Assembly: GCF_034008315.1 (NCBI RefSeq)
Contig: NZ_CP125377.1
Span: 3,050,001-3,114,000 of the forward strand
Reading direction: 5' to 3'
Source: Pseudomonas sp. P8_241
Lineage (GTDB): Bacteria > Pseudomonadota > Gammaproteobacteria > Pseudomonadales > Pseudomonadaceae
DNA: 64,000 nucleotides
Notes under the pieces: model-generated
What the model saw: only the letters and a program-made list of their open reading frames with translations
The model's database searches: none
Told to the model about the DNA's origin: nothing
Translations under genes and position numbers: made by a program
Shown: piece by piece, positions 1 to 8,048 of the stretch
Layout of the letters: every line of letters begins with the position of its first letter
How positions within the stretch are numbered: the stretch's first letter is position 1

Positions 1-536
1 TCCATCGACTTGTCCGAGAGCTTCAAGCCCAACGCGTGTTCATAGAAGTGCAGGGCGCCGAGCACGTCCGGGGTGAACAACAGCACATGGGACAAGCGGC
101 GAGGGCGGACCTGTGCCAGGGCATCACGCGTTGTTGCGCCACGGCTATTGGCGGGGGTGTCACTGCTGCGGTGGGCGGTCTTGTGGTCGGGCATGGTTTT
201 TTCGCCGACCTTGACCTGCAACAGATTGCCGTCCGGATCACGGAACCAGATGCCGGCACCTGGACGATCTTCAAAACGGCCGCCCGCGGCTTCGATCTGC
301 TGACGCAGCGCAGCGAAGTCCTGTTCGTAGCAATTGAAACTCAGGTAGGCCAGGGATTTGGAGGCAGCCGGCAGGATCTTCGCCCACACATGTCCGTCGG
401 CCGCCCTCAGGAGAAGTTGGTCCGAGCCACGTTCTACGTCGAGCCCGAAGCTTTCAAAGAATTGGCAGGCTTCGTCCAGCGACGGAACGTTCAGCGCGTA
501 GTGATCAATTGAATGCACACCATGGGACACGCTCAT
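1..536 (-). CDS. VOC-family (extradiol dioxygenase-like) protein, 3' end outside window
   Basis: Reading down from the ATG at 536, the protein begins MSVSHGVHSIDHYALNVPSL and continues without a stop to the window edge (about 178 residues seen). It has a first vicinal-oxygen-chelate module (residues about 8-115, with GIWFRDPDGNLLQVKV) and the start of a second one (RLSHVLLFTPDVLGALHFYEHALGLKLSDKS). Two VOC modules in tandem is the plan of extradiol dioxygenases such as 2,3-dihydroxybiphenyl or catechol dioxygenases. A GGAGGC ribosome site lies just before the ATG. It follows the FAH-family gene by 79 bases on the same strand, so the two probably form an operon for an aromatic or related ring-cleavage pathway. 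The substrate cannot be told and the C-terminus is not visible. Confidence 0.8.
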   Translation of the reverse strand, partial: MSVSHGVHSIDHYALNVPSLDEACQFFESFGLDVERGSDQLLLRAADGHVWAKILPAASKSLAYLSFNCYEQDFAALRQQIEAAGGRFEDRPGAGIWFRDPDGNLLQVKVGEKTMPDHKTAHRSSDTPANSRGATTRDALAQVRPRRLSHVLLFTPDVLGALHFYEHALGLKLSDKSM

Positions 537-615
537 GATTGCCTCCATTTTTAATTATTGTAATTGTAGCGTGCAGGGCTTGAGGACAGCCCTGCACGAG
601 TTTTGAACGGTGTTG

Positions 616-1449
616 TCAGGCTTCGTCGACTACCGGGTTGACCAGCTTGCCGATGCCCTCGATGGACACTTCGACCACGTCGCCGGCCTTGAGGTACACC
701 TTTGGATTCATACCGAAACCCACGCCGGCCGGGGTGCCGCTGACGATCACGTCGCCGGCTTCCAGGGTCACCGCTTCACTGAGCGTGGAGATGATAGTGG
801 CGACATCGAACAGCATGTCGTCGGTGTTGGCCGATTGCACGACCTTGCCGTTGACCCGGGTTTCCAGCAGCAAGCCTTTGCCGCCTGCTGGCAATTCGTC
901 GGCGGTGACCAGGACCGGGCCGAATGCACCGGTGTCATCGAAGTTTTTGCCGACGGTCCACTGCGGCGAAATGAACTGGTAGTCACGTACCGAGCCTTCA
1001 TTGAACAGTGCGTAACCGGCAACGTGTTCGAGCGCATCTTCCTTGCGAATGTGACGACCGCCACTTTTCAGGACCACGGCCATTTCACCTTCGTAATCGA
1101 GGGTGTCGGAAACGCGCGGACGCACCAGCGGTTTGTTGTGGGCCGTCAGGCTGGAGTTCCAGCGCGGGAACAGGGTTGGGTAGCTTGGTTGAGCGTAAGG
1201 CGACTCTTTGGTGTGGTCGGCGTAGTTCAGACCCACACAAACGATCTTCGTAGGGCGCGCCATCAATGGCAGATAAGCGTCTTCGGCGATGTCGACCAGC
1301 GCCCCGTTGGCTTCGGCACCATGGGTAGTCAAGTCGACGCCGCGGGCCAGCAGCGATTCAAGAGATTCGGTACCGAGCACGCGCACGCCTTCGGCAGTGA
1401 CGACACCCAGGACAGGTTGACCTTGATTGAGGAAGCGGACGTAGCGCAT
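616..1449 (-). CDS. Fumarylacetoacetate hydrolase family protein
   Basis: A 277-residue protein beginning MRYVRFLNQGQPVLG. The open frame extends further upstream, but this ATG gives the normal family length and N-terminus. The FAH fold is recognised by GLNYADHTKE (about 75-84), the metal-site region DYEGEMAVVLK and SVRDYQ, and the C-terminal VIVSGTPAGVGFGMNPK with GDVVEVSIEGIGKLVNPV. Family members hydrolyse or isomerise C-C bonds in acylpyruvates, or decarboxylate oxo-acids, in aromatic breakdown. The gene precedes the VOC dioxygenase-like gene on the same strand and is divergent from a GntR/FCD regulator, which probably controls it. Exact substrate unknown. Confidence 0.9.
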   Translation of the reverse strand: MRYVRFLNQGQPVLGVVTAEGVRVLGTESLESLLARGVDLTTHGAEANGALVDIAEDAYLPLMARPTKIVCVGLNYADHTKESPYAQPSYPTLFPRWNSSLTAHNKPLVRPRVSDTLDYEGEMAVVLKSGGRHIRKEDALEHVAGYALFNEGSVRDYQFISPQWTVGKNFDDTGAFGPVLVTADELPAGGKGLLLETRVNGKVVQSANTDDMLFDVATIISTLSEAVTLEAGDVIVSGTPAGVGFGMNPKVYLKAGDVVEVSIEGIGKLVNPVVDEA

Positions 1450-1513
1450 GACGGTTTCTCTTGTTGGATTTGAAAAGGGGCGGCGCTCAAAGGCAGCCGA
1501 TCGCGTAGTCACT

Positions 1514-1542
1514 AAGCTAAAACCAATAAAATATATCGTCAA
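1514..1542 (-). promoter_or_regulatory. Candidate promoter for the FAH/VOC operon
   Basis: On the minus strand TTGACG (1542-1537) is followed after 17 bases by TAGCTT (1519-1514), a fair sigma-70 pair. The whole gap between the divergent genes (1450-1623) is AT-rich, with two ATATAT-containing stretches about 10 bases apart where the GntR-type regulator could bind. Placement is inference from pattern only. Confidence 0.35.
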
Positions 1543-1623
1543 CAAAAAATATATATTCCTGCAGATGTGAGAAATTTTGCCTTCTGTGTATGATTCAGCA
1601 GAACAAGGCGTAAGGAGTCGAGC

Positions 1624-2325
1624 GTGAATTCCCCTCAGATCAGTTGGCAACCCGTAGACGTCGCGGAAAAACGCACGATGGCCTCGCAACTCGAAGCCAG
1701 GATTCGCCAGGACATCATCAATGGCCAACTGGCCCCAGGCAGTCGCCTGCGCCTCAAGGAGCTGGCCGACGCCTATGACGTGGGTGTGATTCCCTTGCGT
1801 GAAGCCTTGTCGCGCCTGGCCAGCAGCGGCTTCGTTTCGGCGGCGGATCAGAAGGGTTTCAGTGTCGGGCGAATTTCCGCAGCGGAAATCGCCGACATCA
1901 CCGCTGCACGATTGCACATTGAATGCAAAGCGTTGGCCGACTCCATTCGTCAGGGTGATGTGGAGTGGGAGAGTCGGGTCCTCGCCGCTCATCACAGGCT
2001 CGATCGCTTGACCATCGTCGAAGGCCCGGAGCGCTTGCTCAAGCCGGAATGGGAAAACGCCCACGAACTGTTCCATCAGGCGTTGATTTCCAGCTGCAAT
2101 TCACCAACGCTCCTGCGCTTGTGCACATCACTGCGCGATCAGACCGCGCGCTATCGCTTTCTTTCGATGCATTACAAAGAGAGCAGCCAGCGTGATGTTC
2201 CCGACGAACATCGACAGCTGATGGATGCGGCGCTGGCCAAGGACATCGACAAGGCGTGCGAACTGTTGTCCAGCCATTATCAGACCACTACCGACTCGGT
2301 GTTGAAGCACGCGTTATTGGCTTAA
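1624..2325 (+). CDS. GntR-family transcriptional regulator, FCD subfamily
   Basis: A 233-residue regulator starting at GTG, chosen because AAGGAG lies 6 bases upstream. The N-terminal winged helix-turn-helix spans about residues 20-85 (LRLKELADAYDVGVIPLREALSRLASSGFV). The all-helical FCD effector domain spans about 95-220, with the histidines typical of its metal or ligand pocket visible in HELFHQAL, DEHRQLMDA and LLSSHYQ. It is divergent from the FAH/VOC operon and is most likely its ligand-responsive repressor; FCD proteins usually bind carboxylic acids. The inducer is unknown. Confidence 0.9.
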   Translation: MNSPQISWQPVDVAEKRTMASQLEARIRQDIINGQLAPGSRLRLKELADAYDVGVIPLREALSRLASSGFVSAADQKGFSVGRISAAEIADITAARLHIECKALADSIRQGDVEWESRVLAAHHRLDRLTIVEGPERLLKPEWENAHELFHQALISSCNSPTLLRLCTSLRDQTARYRFLSMHYKESSQRDVPDEHRQLMDAALAKDIDKACELLSSHYQTTTDSVLKHALLA

Positions 2326-2651
2326 GCCTCAATACTCAGCGGCAAGCCTGGAAATCGAAGCTTTAATGCATTCGCAGTAAAAAGAATGTTTTGATGGCGA
2401 AACGCCCTGTCGTCGGGTGTACGCGAACGGAGGAAGGACCTTCATGGGGTTATCCGATTCGCGAGCGGAATTTTTTTTGAAATCAAGGGGTTGCCAGCCT
2501 CAAAAAATGAGTACATAATTCACGCCATCGAAAGCACTGACGGCTAAAAAAGCTCAATGTTTTCAAGGAGATAGGGTGTTAATTAGACTCTCTGTCCCCG
2601 CTCCAAGTTTTTACGCATTTGATGTTGTGCTACTGACAGCAAATGTTTTGA
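2326..2651. other. Non-coding stretch before tRNA-Cys
   Basis: About 325 bases with no convincing gene. It contains a run of eight T near 2471 and A-rich segments near 2500-2555. The end presumably holds the promoter for the tRNA genes, but I see no strong consensus pair. Confidence 0.4.
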
Positions 2652-2725
2652 GGCCGAGTAGCAAAATGGTTATGCAGCGGATTGCAAATCCGCCTACGCC
2701 GGTTCGATTCCGACCTCGGCCTCCA
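2652..2725 (+). tRNA. tRNA-Cys (GCA)
   Basis: A 74-base tRNA with acceptor arms GGCCGAG and CTCGGCC, a discriminator T and encoded CCA. The anticodon stem GCGGA/TCCGC encloses loop TTGCAAA with anticodon GCA at 2684-2686. The T arm reads GGTTCGATTCC. Confidence 0.97.
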
Positions 2726-2736
2726 CTTATAAACAG

Positions 2737-2769
2737 GCTCCGTAGATCTATGATTTACGGAGCTTTTTT
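2737..2769 (+). terminator. Rho-independent terminator after tRNA-Cys
   Basis: Stem GCTCCGTA/TACGGAGC followed by six T. It ends the tRNA-Cys transcript, so tRNA-Leu probably has its own promoter. Confidence 0.85.
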
Positions 2770-2920
2770 ATTTGTAATACTTGCAAGATTTAGTCTTGAA
2801 AAGGGGTTTTGTAAACTTGCTTCACCGGGGCGGGATGTATATTCTCCCACCTCTGCTGCAAATGCGTCAGGACGGCCAGAGTGTATTTCGGCAAGTTTTA
2901 GACGGCTTCACCGCGCTACC

Positions 2921-3007
2921 GCCCGAATGGCGAAACTGGTAGACGCATGGGACTTAAAATCCCCCGCTCGTAAGGGCGTGCCGGTTCGATTCCGGCTTCG
3001 GGCACCA
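2921..3007 (+). tRNA. tRNA-Leu (TAA)
   Basis: An 87-base class II tRNA with acceptor GCCCGAA/TTCGGGC and encoded CCA. Anticodon TAA sits in loop CTTAAAA, there is a long variable arm around CGCTCGTAAGGGCG, and the T arm is GGTTCGATTCC. Its 3' end lies 82 bases from a truncated phage integrase, so it is the likely old attachment site. Confidence 0.97.
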
Positions 3008-3016
3008 TTTAAAATC

Positions 3017-3054
3017 AAGGGTTTGCGGGCGAAAGCTGATGCAAACCCTTTTTT
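3017..3054 (+). terminator. Rho-independent terminator after tRNA-Leu
   Basis: Perfect stem AAGGGTTTGC/GCAAACCCTT followed by further T residues, directly downstream of tRNA-Leu. Confidence 0.85.
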
Positions 3055-3089
3055 GTTTCTGGTCCGCAGTTTTGGAGTTGGTCCGGAAT

Positions 3090-3746
3090 TCACTTGGTTG
3101 GCGAAAATTTTTTGCCTTTACGGTTGCGGATGTACTGCTCCGTCATAACAACGGTGGTATGCCCAAGTTGATCTTTGGCTTGCATCATGTCACCACTGGA
3201 TTCTGCCTTATCCGTACCGGCTTTTGCTCGCAAAACGCGCATTTTAAACTCCGGTTTGGAAACACCAGCGGCCTCCCTGGCCATGTCAAACCTCCTGCGC
3301 AACATCGCCACCGTCATCGGTGCGCCATCCTCTGACACGATCAGCCGCGTCGAGCGGACCTTGTGCCCCGACTTTCGGGTCATGATTCGATCAATCAATA
3401 CCTTCAACTCACCAGTTACCTCGATTCGTCGTTTAGCCTTTGTTTTCCCCTGAAGTAACCATATTTGGCTGTCGCGGACATCGCGCTCGTCCATCAGTCG
3501 TGTGTCAGTCACTCGTTGTCCGGTCAGATAGGCCAAGTCCATGGCATCTTGCAGGCCGGTATCAGCCTTATCGTGCACGCGCTTGAGCAGTTCGACGTAA
3601 GTATCCCGACCGGTCTCTTTATTACCCTTGACACCAGCGCAGGGGTTGGCCAATGACGTGTAACCCTTGTCTCTGGCGTAGTTCCATATTGCGCTCAGCA
3701 GCGCCTTTTCTCGATTCGCTCGGACCGGTGCTGACTTGCGCCTGCC
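3090..3746 (-). pseudogene. Phage-type tyrosine integrase, N-terminus lost
   Basis: The C-terminal part of a tyrosine recombinase. Readable homology starts near KSAPVRANREKALLSAIWNY (about 3740) and runs to the stop at 3090. The catalytic region has the first arginine in TGQRVTD, a second arginine in the stretch MRVLRAKAGTDKAE (normally part of an RDLRAKAGTD-like motif), a histidine in LGHTT and the tyrosine in MTEQYIRNRKGKKF. The arm-binding and part of the core-binding domain are missing. The open frame continues to 3827, but that part is antisense to a tail-gene fragment on the other strand, marking a deletion junction near 3740. Its position beside tRNA-Leu fits an integrase left behind by a decayed prophage. 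Activity is very unlikely. Confidence 0.85.
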
Positions 3747-3985
3747 GCGTTGGGCAACATCTTCCCCACCGAGTGGTTTGCCGGCGACATGTCGCCGATT
3801 CCCGACGCGGTGAAGCCGTTCCCGCACCTACTGATTCTCTACCCCCTGAAGGTCAATGAACGGCCTTTCTACTTTAACCTGGACACGGCAGCCTTCGATG
3901 AACTGCGCCGGCAGACGGCGTTTCGCTGGGCCGCGCAGGAACGTTTGACCCGACGCCCGGCGCAGCAGGCATACCTGGTGGAGTC
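3743..3985 (+). pseudogene. Phage tail protein fragment (gpU-like)
   Basis: An open frame starting near 3750 encodes RPFYFNLDTAAFDELRRQTAFRWAAQERLTRRPAQQ (given in two pieces: FYFNLDTAAFDELRRQT then AFRWAAQERLTRRPAQQ). This resembles the N-terminal pattern of P2-type tail protein gpU, where a hydrophobic strand and YxxLxRQT are followed by a WR...R.GRRPA.Q segment. The reading departs from the family after QQAYL, about 25 bases before the dam-like fragment, so the 3' part has been deleted. It is bounded on the left by the truncated integrase. The gpU assignment is by remembered pattern, so moderate. Confidence 0.5.
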
Positions 3986-3999
3986 GGTCCTTGCTATCC

Positions 4000-4439
4000 A
4001 TGTCTGCACCTATCATCCCTTGGATGGGTGGCAAACGCCGCCTGGCCGATCGCCTCATTCCGTTGTTTCCACCCGATGAATGCTACGTCGAAGACTCACC
4101 GACAGCGCGCCGCCCGATTTTTCTACCTGCAGCACCATGCCTTCGCGGGCAAGGTCTCCGGGCAAACCTTCGGCACCGCCACCACCACCCCGTCGATCAA
4201 CCTACTTCGTATCGAAGAAAACCTCTCGAACGCTTGGCAACGCCTGGCCGGTACCTACGTGGAAAACCTGCCGTGGTTGGAATGCGCCGAGCGCTATGAC
4301 CGGGCGCACACCTTCCATTACATGGATCCCCTGTACTGGCAGACCACAGGCTACGGGGTGGATTTTCCGTTCGAAAACTATGAGCGCATGGCCGACTTCA
4401 TGCGGCGGTGCAAGGGTAGGGTGATGGTCAGCATCAATT
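4000..4439 (+). pseudogene. DNA adenine methylase (Dam-type) remnant
   Basis: The N-terminus MSAPIIPWMGGKRRLADRLI is intact from the ATG at 4000 and shows the WxGGK motif of Dam-type D12-class methylases. After PPDECYVED the frame shifts and family sequence resumes as RAARFFYLQHHAF, then KVSGQTFGTATTTPSINLLR and on to FHYMDPLYWQTTGYG. The intervening segment, including the FAGG-type SAM site, is missing, and the DPPY catalytic motif reads DPLY. The reading stops at GRVMVSIN where an IS30-like terminal repeat begins at 4440. It is a dead gene three ways: internal deletion, motif change and insertion. Phage-borne dam genes are common, consistent with its neighbours. Confidence 0.8.
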
Positions 4440-4768
4440 TGTGGATTCAACCGGTCGATGCAACACAACTAAATTCTGTGTAAGCAGAAGGAGTGTTGCA
4501 GATGAAACAGAGACCTCGGATCTATTACATCGAAAGCCAGAAAAAACTGATGTTGGATCACTGGCACAAAGGTGACTCTCTCCAGCACATAGCCCAACTA
4601 TTTGATCGAAACCATTCATCGATACACGCATCTTGGCGCAAACATTCGGTATCAGACCCGCTGTACGCCGCAGGTCCAGATTGGCGCTGACGTTGGCTGA
4701 GCGCGAAGAGATTTCGCGTGCAGTGGTGGCAGGTAACTCGATCCGTTCCATGGCCGCCTGTAGCCGTA
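4440..4768 (+). mobile_element. IS30-like insertion sequence, left end only
   Basis: From 4440 the sequence reads TGTGGATTCAACCGGTCGAT and then GCAACAC, closely matching the terminal inverted repeat known for IS30 (TGTAGATTCAATTGG type). It is followed by the 5' part of an IS30 transposase. The copy is cut at about 4768, where an mvaT-like relic on the other strand begins. No matching right end is visible, so the element cannot move by itself. Confidence 0.75.
4502..4768 (+). pseudogene. IS30-family transposase, N-terminal fragment with frameshift
   Basis: Starts MKQRPRIYYIESQKKLML with AGAAGGAG upstream and follows the IS30 transposase N-terminus (DSLQHIAQLFDRNHSSIH), the first helix-turn-helix. 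Near 4630 the frame changes. The matching continuation FGIRPAVRRRSRLALTLAER and EEISRAVVAGNSIRS is read one frame away up to about 4768. The DDE catalytic domain is absent. Confidence 0.8.
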
Positions 4769-4770
4769 CT

Positions 4771-4906
4771 ACCCCAACAGGTCGCGAAGCTTTTGCGCGA
4801 ATTCCATTTCGCGCTTCAGACCGTCGTCGTTTTTCAGGGTTTAGAGCTCGGCCAACTGGGCGGCGAGCTGTTGTTCAAGTGCACGGAATTATGCGAGACG
4901 GGACAT
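4771..4906 (-). pseudogene. mvaT-family (H-NS-like) N-terminal relic
   Basis: On the minus strand from an ATG at 4906 the reading is MSRLA-stop-FRALEQQLAAQLAEL-stop-TLKNDDGLKREMEFAQKLRDLLG. This aligns directly with the N-terminus of the intact MvaT-type protein encoded at 52175-52540 (SRLAEFRAAEKALQEQLKQL then KNDAGLKKEIEFEEKLQGL). Both in-frame TAA codons sit where that paralogue has glutamate and a non-conserved residue. The DNA-binding C-terminal half is missing and the relic ends at the IS30 fragment. It probably came with the prophage or island, since such elements often carry their own xenogeneic silencer. Confidence 0.75.
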
Positions 4907-5058
4907 TTTCTGCTCCAGTTCAGGTTTGTTCGAATAAAGGCCGGCCGCTCTAGAATGACCATCTTGGGTGACTTCGCACTGAAAACGTTCTAGTATCTGA
5001 GCGCTGAAGATGTCACTGAGCCATCAAGCGTACTAGATCGTAATATAGGGAATTCAGT

Positions 5059-5448
5059 TTGAACAAAGTAAGCTTTTTCGCAGCAGCAGCTCTGTCTGTC
5101 GCACTACTCAGCGGCTGCGCTGGCGTGCAGAAAGTCGCAGACAAACTGGACATGAAGACCGGCACCTACGTATCACCTGAACAGCTGGCTACTTTCGTCA
5201 AGGGCAAGACCCGCCAGGCCGACGTGATCTCCGCAATCGGCTACCCGCCGGCTCGTAACGAGATCAGTGGCAAGGAAATCTGGACGTACAACTACACCCT
5301 GATCACCGCTATCCCTTTCGTCGGTGAGAACAAGTCGGAGTCGACCGTTTTCGAGTGGAGCAAAGCAGGCGTGCTGGCCAATGCCTACAAGGCAAATGGC
5401 ACCGCTGGCGGTAGCAGCAATCCAATGCTGAACGCAGCCGGCCTGTAA
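5059..5448 (+). CDS. SmpA/OmlA (BamE-like) domain lipoprotein
   Basis: 129 residues with a TTG start, preceded by TAGGGA. The signal peptide ends in a lipobox LLSGC, giving Cys20 as lipidation site. The mature part shows the BamE/OmlA pattern: FVKGKTRQADVISAIGYPPA, then EIWTYNYT, FVGENKSESTVFEWSKAGVL. It is not the housekeeping bamE by context; this short form with a C-terminal Gly/Ser/Asn tail recurs as an accessory lipoprotein. It is followed 61 bases later by a second lipoprotein gene, and both probably share one transcript ending at the terminator near 5857. Location: periplasmic face of a membrane. Confidence 0.8.
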   Translation: MNKVSFFAAAALSVALLSGCAGVQKVADKLDMKTGTYVSPEQLATFVKGKTRQADVISAIGYPPARNEISGKEIWTYNYTLITAIPFVGENKSESTVFEWSKAGVLANAYKANGTAGGSSNPMLNAAGL

Positions 5449-5509
5449 TTAAAAGCCTCTCTGATATGCTCGGTGATGCTTCGTTTTCGACATCGATAAG
5501 GATAATTGT

Positions 5510-5836
5510 GTGAAACAAGTTAATTTTTTTGGCGTGGCTGCACTGACCCTGGCACTGGGCATGCTCGCTGGCTGCGGCGAAAAAAAGATTGATGGCAGCT
5601 CGTACGAATCGTTCGGTGAATCGGTTCAGGCAATGATGAAGAGCCTTCCTGCCGATAAGCAGCGTGAGTTCTCGTCGACAGTGACAAAAGCAATGGGACT
5701 AGGCGTCGCTGAAGAGGGTAAATCTTTTGCGCAATCCGTTGACGGAAAAAATGCTGAAGAACTCATGGCCTACGCGAAAGCTGGTATCGAAAAAAAGAAC
5801 TTCGGCGGTAATAAGCCTATTCAATTCAGACCATAA
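5510..5836 (+). CDS. Small lipoprotein (DUF6694-like)
   Basis: 108 residues from a GTG start. The signal peptide MKQVNFFGVAALTLALGML ends with lipobox LAGC (Cys22). The mature region, with SYESFGESVQAMMKSLPADK and EELMAYAKAGIEKK, is helical and resembles the DUF6694 lipoproteins, which I recall only in outline. It starts with almost the same N-terminus as the lipoprotein before it, MNKVSFFAAAAL against MKQVNFFGVAAL, suggesting shared ancestry of the leader. Function unknown. Confidence 0.75.
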   Translation: MKQVNFFGVAALTLALGMLAGCGEKKIDGSSYESFGESVQAMMKSLPADKQREFSSTVTKAMGLGVAEEGKSFAQSVDGKNAEELMAYAKAGIEKKNFGGNKPIQFRP

Positions 5837-5856
5837 GTCTTAGGTTGCGAAAAAAG

Positions 5857-5881
5857 CCGAGGCCACGGCCTCGGTTTTTTT
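5857..5881 (+). terminator. Rho-independent terminator after the lipoprotein pair
   Basis: Stem CCGAGGCC/GGCCTCGG followed by seven T. Confidence 0.9.
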
Positions 5882-5970
5882 GATGCCAATGTGTCGTCAA
5901 GCCATTCCTGTCGACAGACAATTCTCGTTGTCCGCTAGGCTGAACTCGTTCCTTAGAATGCCGTGTCGCT

Positions 5971-6423
5971 TCATTTCTTGCAGGTAACTTCTCTAGAAAG
6001 GTCGCCCGGTCGCTCACCCAAACGCTCTACCAACCTAACGAGATAGCCGTCGGGATCCTGGACGATGAATTCGCGCTGGCCGACTTCTACATTGTTAGCC
6101 CGGTACCAAGTGTCTTTGCACTCTAGATAGAGTGGAAACCCAGCCTGACCAAGTTTTTGGATGATGGGTGCGACAGCCACAACGTCAATCTGGATGTTGA
6201 TTCCTCTTCCAAACGGCTTTGTCAGGGGGGCCGTTAGCCATTGGCTGGCGTGCGGGTCAACCTGCTCAAGCATTACTTGTGCACCGTTATAGTCCAGGTA
6301 AGCGAAACCGTCTTCTGGGCGTTGATAGGCCACTTCAAATCCAAGGCAAGAATCCCAAAAAGCCAGACTGCTATCCAGGTCAGTGACCATTAATTCCGGA
6401 ACCAGTTTGCTACGTTCGAACAT
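5971..6423 (-). CDS. VOC-family protein (bleomycin-resistance/glyoxalase-like)
   Basis: 150 residues from the ATG at 6423 (MFERSKLVPELMVTDLDSSL); an ATG at 6450 would add nine residues and cannot be excluded. The single VOC module shows the paired beta-alpha-beta-beta-beta plan: LMVTDLDSSLAFWDSCLGFEV, then FAYLDYNGAQVMLEQ, and the second half ending REFIVQDPDGYLVRLVERLG, typical of bleomycin-binding or glyoxalase-like stand-alone proteins. These act as dimers, either binding a drug without catalysis or doing metal-dependent chemistry. No neighbour hints at a substrate. Confidence 0.8.
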   Translation of the reverse strand: MFERSKLVPELMVTDLDSSLAFWDSCLGFEVAYQRPEDGFAYLDYNGAQVMLEQVDPHASQWLTAPLTKPFGRGINIQIDVVAVAPIIQKLGQAGFPLYLECKDTWYRANNVEVGQREFIVQDPDGYLVRLVERLGERPGDLSREVTCKK

Positions 6424-6755
6424 GAGTGACGTCCATTTCAATCGGCTCATTCGCCGGGAGGGAGCATTGTAAAACGTTGATCGGCGAAATCAGACTCTGC
6501 TAGCGGGGCGGGGAAGGGCAGCCATCGATGGCGCTGGAGCCCATCGGTGACGTATTACCTGCAAAGGCCGAAGCGGCCTGCTATCGATAGTTCGACTATT
6601 CTGCCATGGCGGCGTGATTCATACCAAAAAGCCTCCAGAGTTCCCGGGGCGGTTCATAATGAAAAGCTGCGATGTAGAAACTAATGTTTGTAGTAGCCAC
6701 GGATTACATAGGCAGGCCAGCGAGATTGGTAAAGCTCACTTGATGAGGTTACGCG
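6424..6755. other. Non-coding stretch before the LssY_C operon
   Basis: About 330 bases without a supported gene, containing the promoters of the two divergent transcripts. I see no clean consensus promoter or strong palindrome. Confidence 0.4.
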
Positions 6756-8048
6756 ATGCATCGCATGGTGAGACATGTTCTCGCAGTAACAGCCATCGCA
6801 GCCGCGCTCGCCGGCTGTGCCTCCCAGCCTCCGGCAACAACGAGCCTTGACTACAAGAGCCGCGCCGTGACGCGCAGCGATGGCGGCTTGCGCGTGTCGA
6901 CCGCCGTACTGTCGGCCGCAGAAAGCGAGGCGGTCTACGGCGTGCCTCTGGCGAATACATCGATACAGCCAGTCTGGATCGAAGTCAAAAATCGGGAAGA
7001 CCGCACCTACTATCTGCTTTCGCCGGGCCTCGATCCAAATTTCTTCCCTGCATCCGAGGCGGCCGAAGCGTTTTTTCCGGGTGTTCCGCTGGACGAGCGG
7101 ACGGCGCTCGACCGGCACTTTCGTCGGCTGGCCTTTCGCAATCCTGTCGCACCTGGCACGACAACCTCGGGCTTCGTGTTGACCAATCTCGACGAGGGGT
7201 TCAAGTTCGTTAACCTCGATCTGGTGGCAGACGGGCGGGCGAGACATTTCTCTGTCCTGGCCATCGTGCCGGGACTGCGCACCGATTACCACATCAGCGA
7301 AGTGTTCAGACAGGGCATCTATCCTCCAGAAGACATTGTGAATTACACGGATGACGCCAGTTTCCAGGCGGCGCTGGAGGCGCTTCCGTGCTGCGTCACC
7401 AACGAAGAGGGCTCCAGAAACGGCGATCCGCTGAACCTGGTGATCGTCGGCGGCCTCGATGATGCCTTCCCCGCATTCGCGCGTCGCGGCTGGCGAGGAA
7501 CCGAGGAAAAGTGGTCGGGGTCGATCATGAAAATGGTTAATTCGGCGCTTGCCGGCGAACGCTATCCCTATGCTCCGGTGAGCGATCTCTATCTATTCGG
7601 CCGAGCTCAGGACCTTGCCTTGCAAAAGGCGCGTGACAACGTCCACCAGCGCAATCACCTGAGGCTGTGGCTGAGTCCGATGCAATATCACGGCAAGAAG
7701 GTGTGGGTCGGACAGATCAGCCGTGATATCGGCAGCCGGTTGACCGTGCATTCTGCGACGCTGACGACGCACAAGATCGACCCTGACGTCGATGAAGCGC
7801 GCAGTGCGCTGACACAGGATATGGCGTATTCGGTGACGCTGGCCAAATTCGGATTTGTGAAGGGTGTGGGTGCCGCTACCAAGAGCGCACCGCGCGAGAA
7901 CCTGACAACCGATCCTTACTACACGGATGGCCTGCGCTGTGTCCTGGTGTTCGATCACACGCACACTTCCCTGGCGCAAATCGAATTCTTTCTGTCAAAG
8001 GGAATCTACGAGAATGGCGGACAATCACCGGGGCGGGTCAAGCCATGA
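6756..8048 (+). CDS. LssY_C-domain lipoprotein, copy 1
   Basis: 430 residues with signal peptide and lipobox LAGC (Cys21 in VTAIAAALAGCASQPP). The C-terminal 200 residues carry the LssY_C pattern: PLNLVIVGGLDDAFPAFARR GW, a long polar stretch, then LRLWLSPMQYHGKKVWVGQI, DVDEARSALTQDMAYS and GFVKGVG. LssY_C is found alone or fused to membrane phosphatases (DedA/PAP2) and its role is not established. The N-terminal half (SAAVLS-like segment, IQPVWIEVKNR, LSPGLDPNFF) is shared with the next gene. ATG start with GAGG upstream; a second ATG at 6765 is possible. Its stop overlaps the next start as ATGA, so translation is coupled. Likely on the periplasmic side of a membrane. Confidence 0.8.
   Translation: MHRMVRHVLAVTAIAAALAGCASQPPATTSLDYKSRAVTRSDGGLRVSTAVLSAAESEAVYGVPLANTSIQPVWIEVKNREDRTYYLLSPGLDPNFFPASEAAEAFFPGVPLDERTALDRHFRRLAFRNPVAPGTTTSGFVLTNLDEGFKFVNLDLVADGRARHFSVLAIVPGLRTDYHISEVFRQGIYPPEDIVNYTDDASFQAALEALPCCVTNEEGSRNGDPLNLVIVGGLDDAFPAFARRGWRGTEEKWSGSIMKMVNSALAGERYPYAPVSDLYLFGRAQDLALQKARDNVHQRNHLRLWLSPMQYHGKKVWVGQISRDIGSRLTVHSATLTTHKIDPDVDEARSALTQDMAYSVTLAKFGFVKGVGAATKSAPRENLTTDPYYTDGLRCVLVFDHTHTSLAQIEFFLSKGIYENGGQSPGRVKP

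Noticed and set aside
3007-5900. Second att copy marking the other end of the prophage
   Set aside because: I looked for a repeat of the tRNA-Leu 3' end downstream and found none that I can support.
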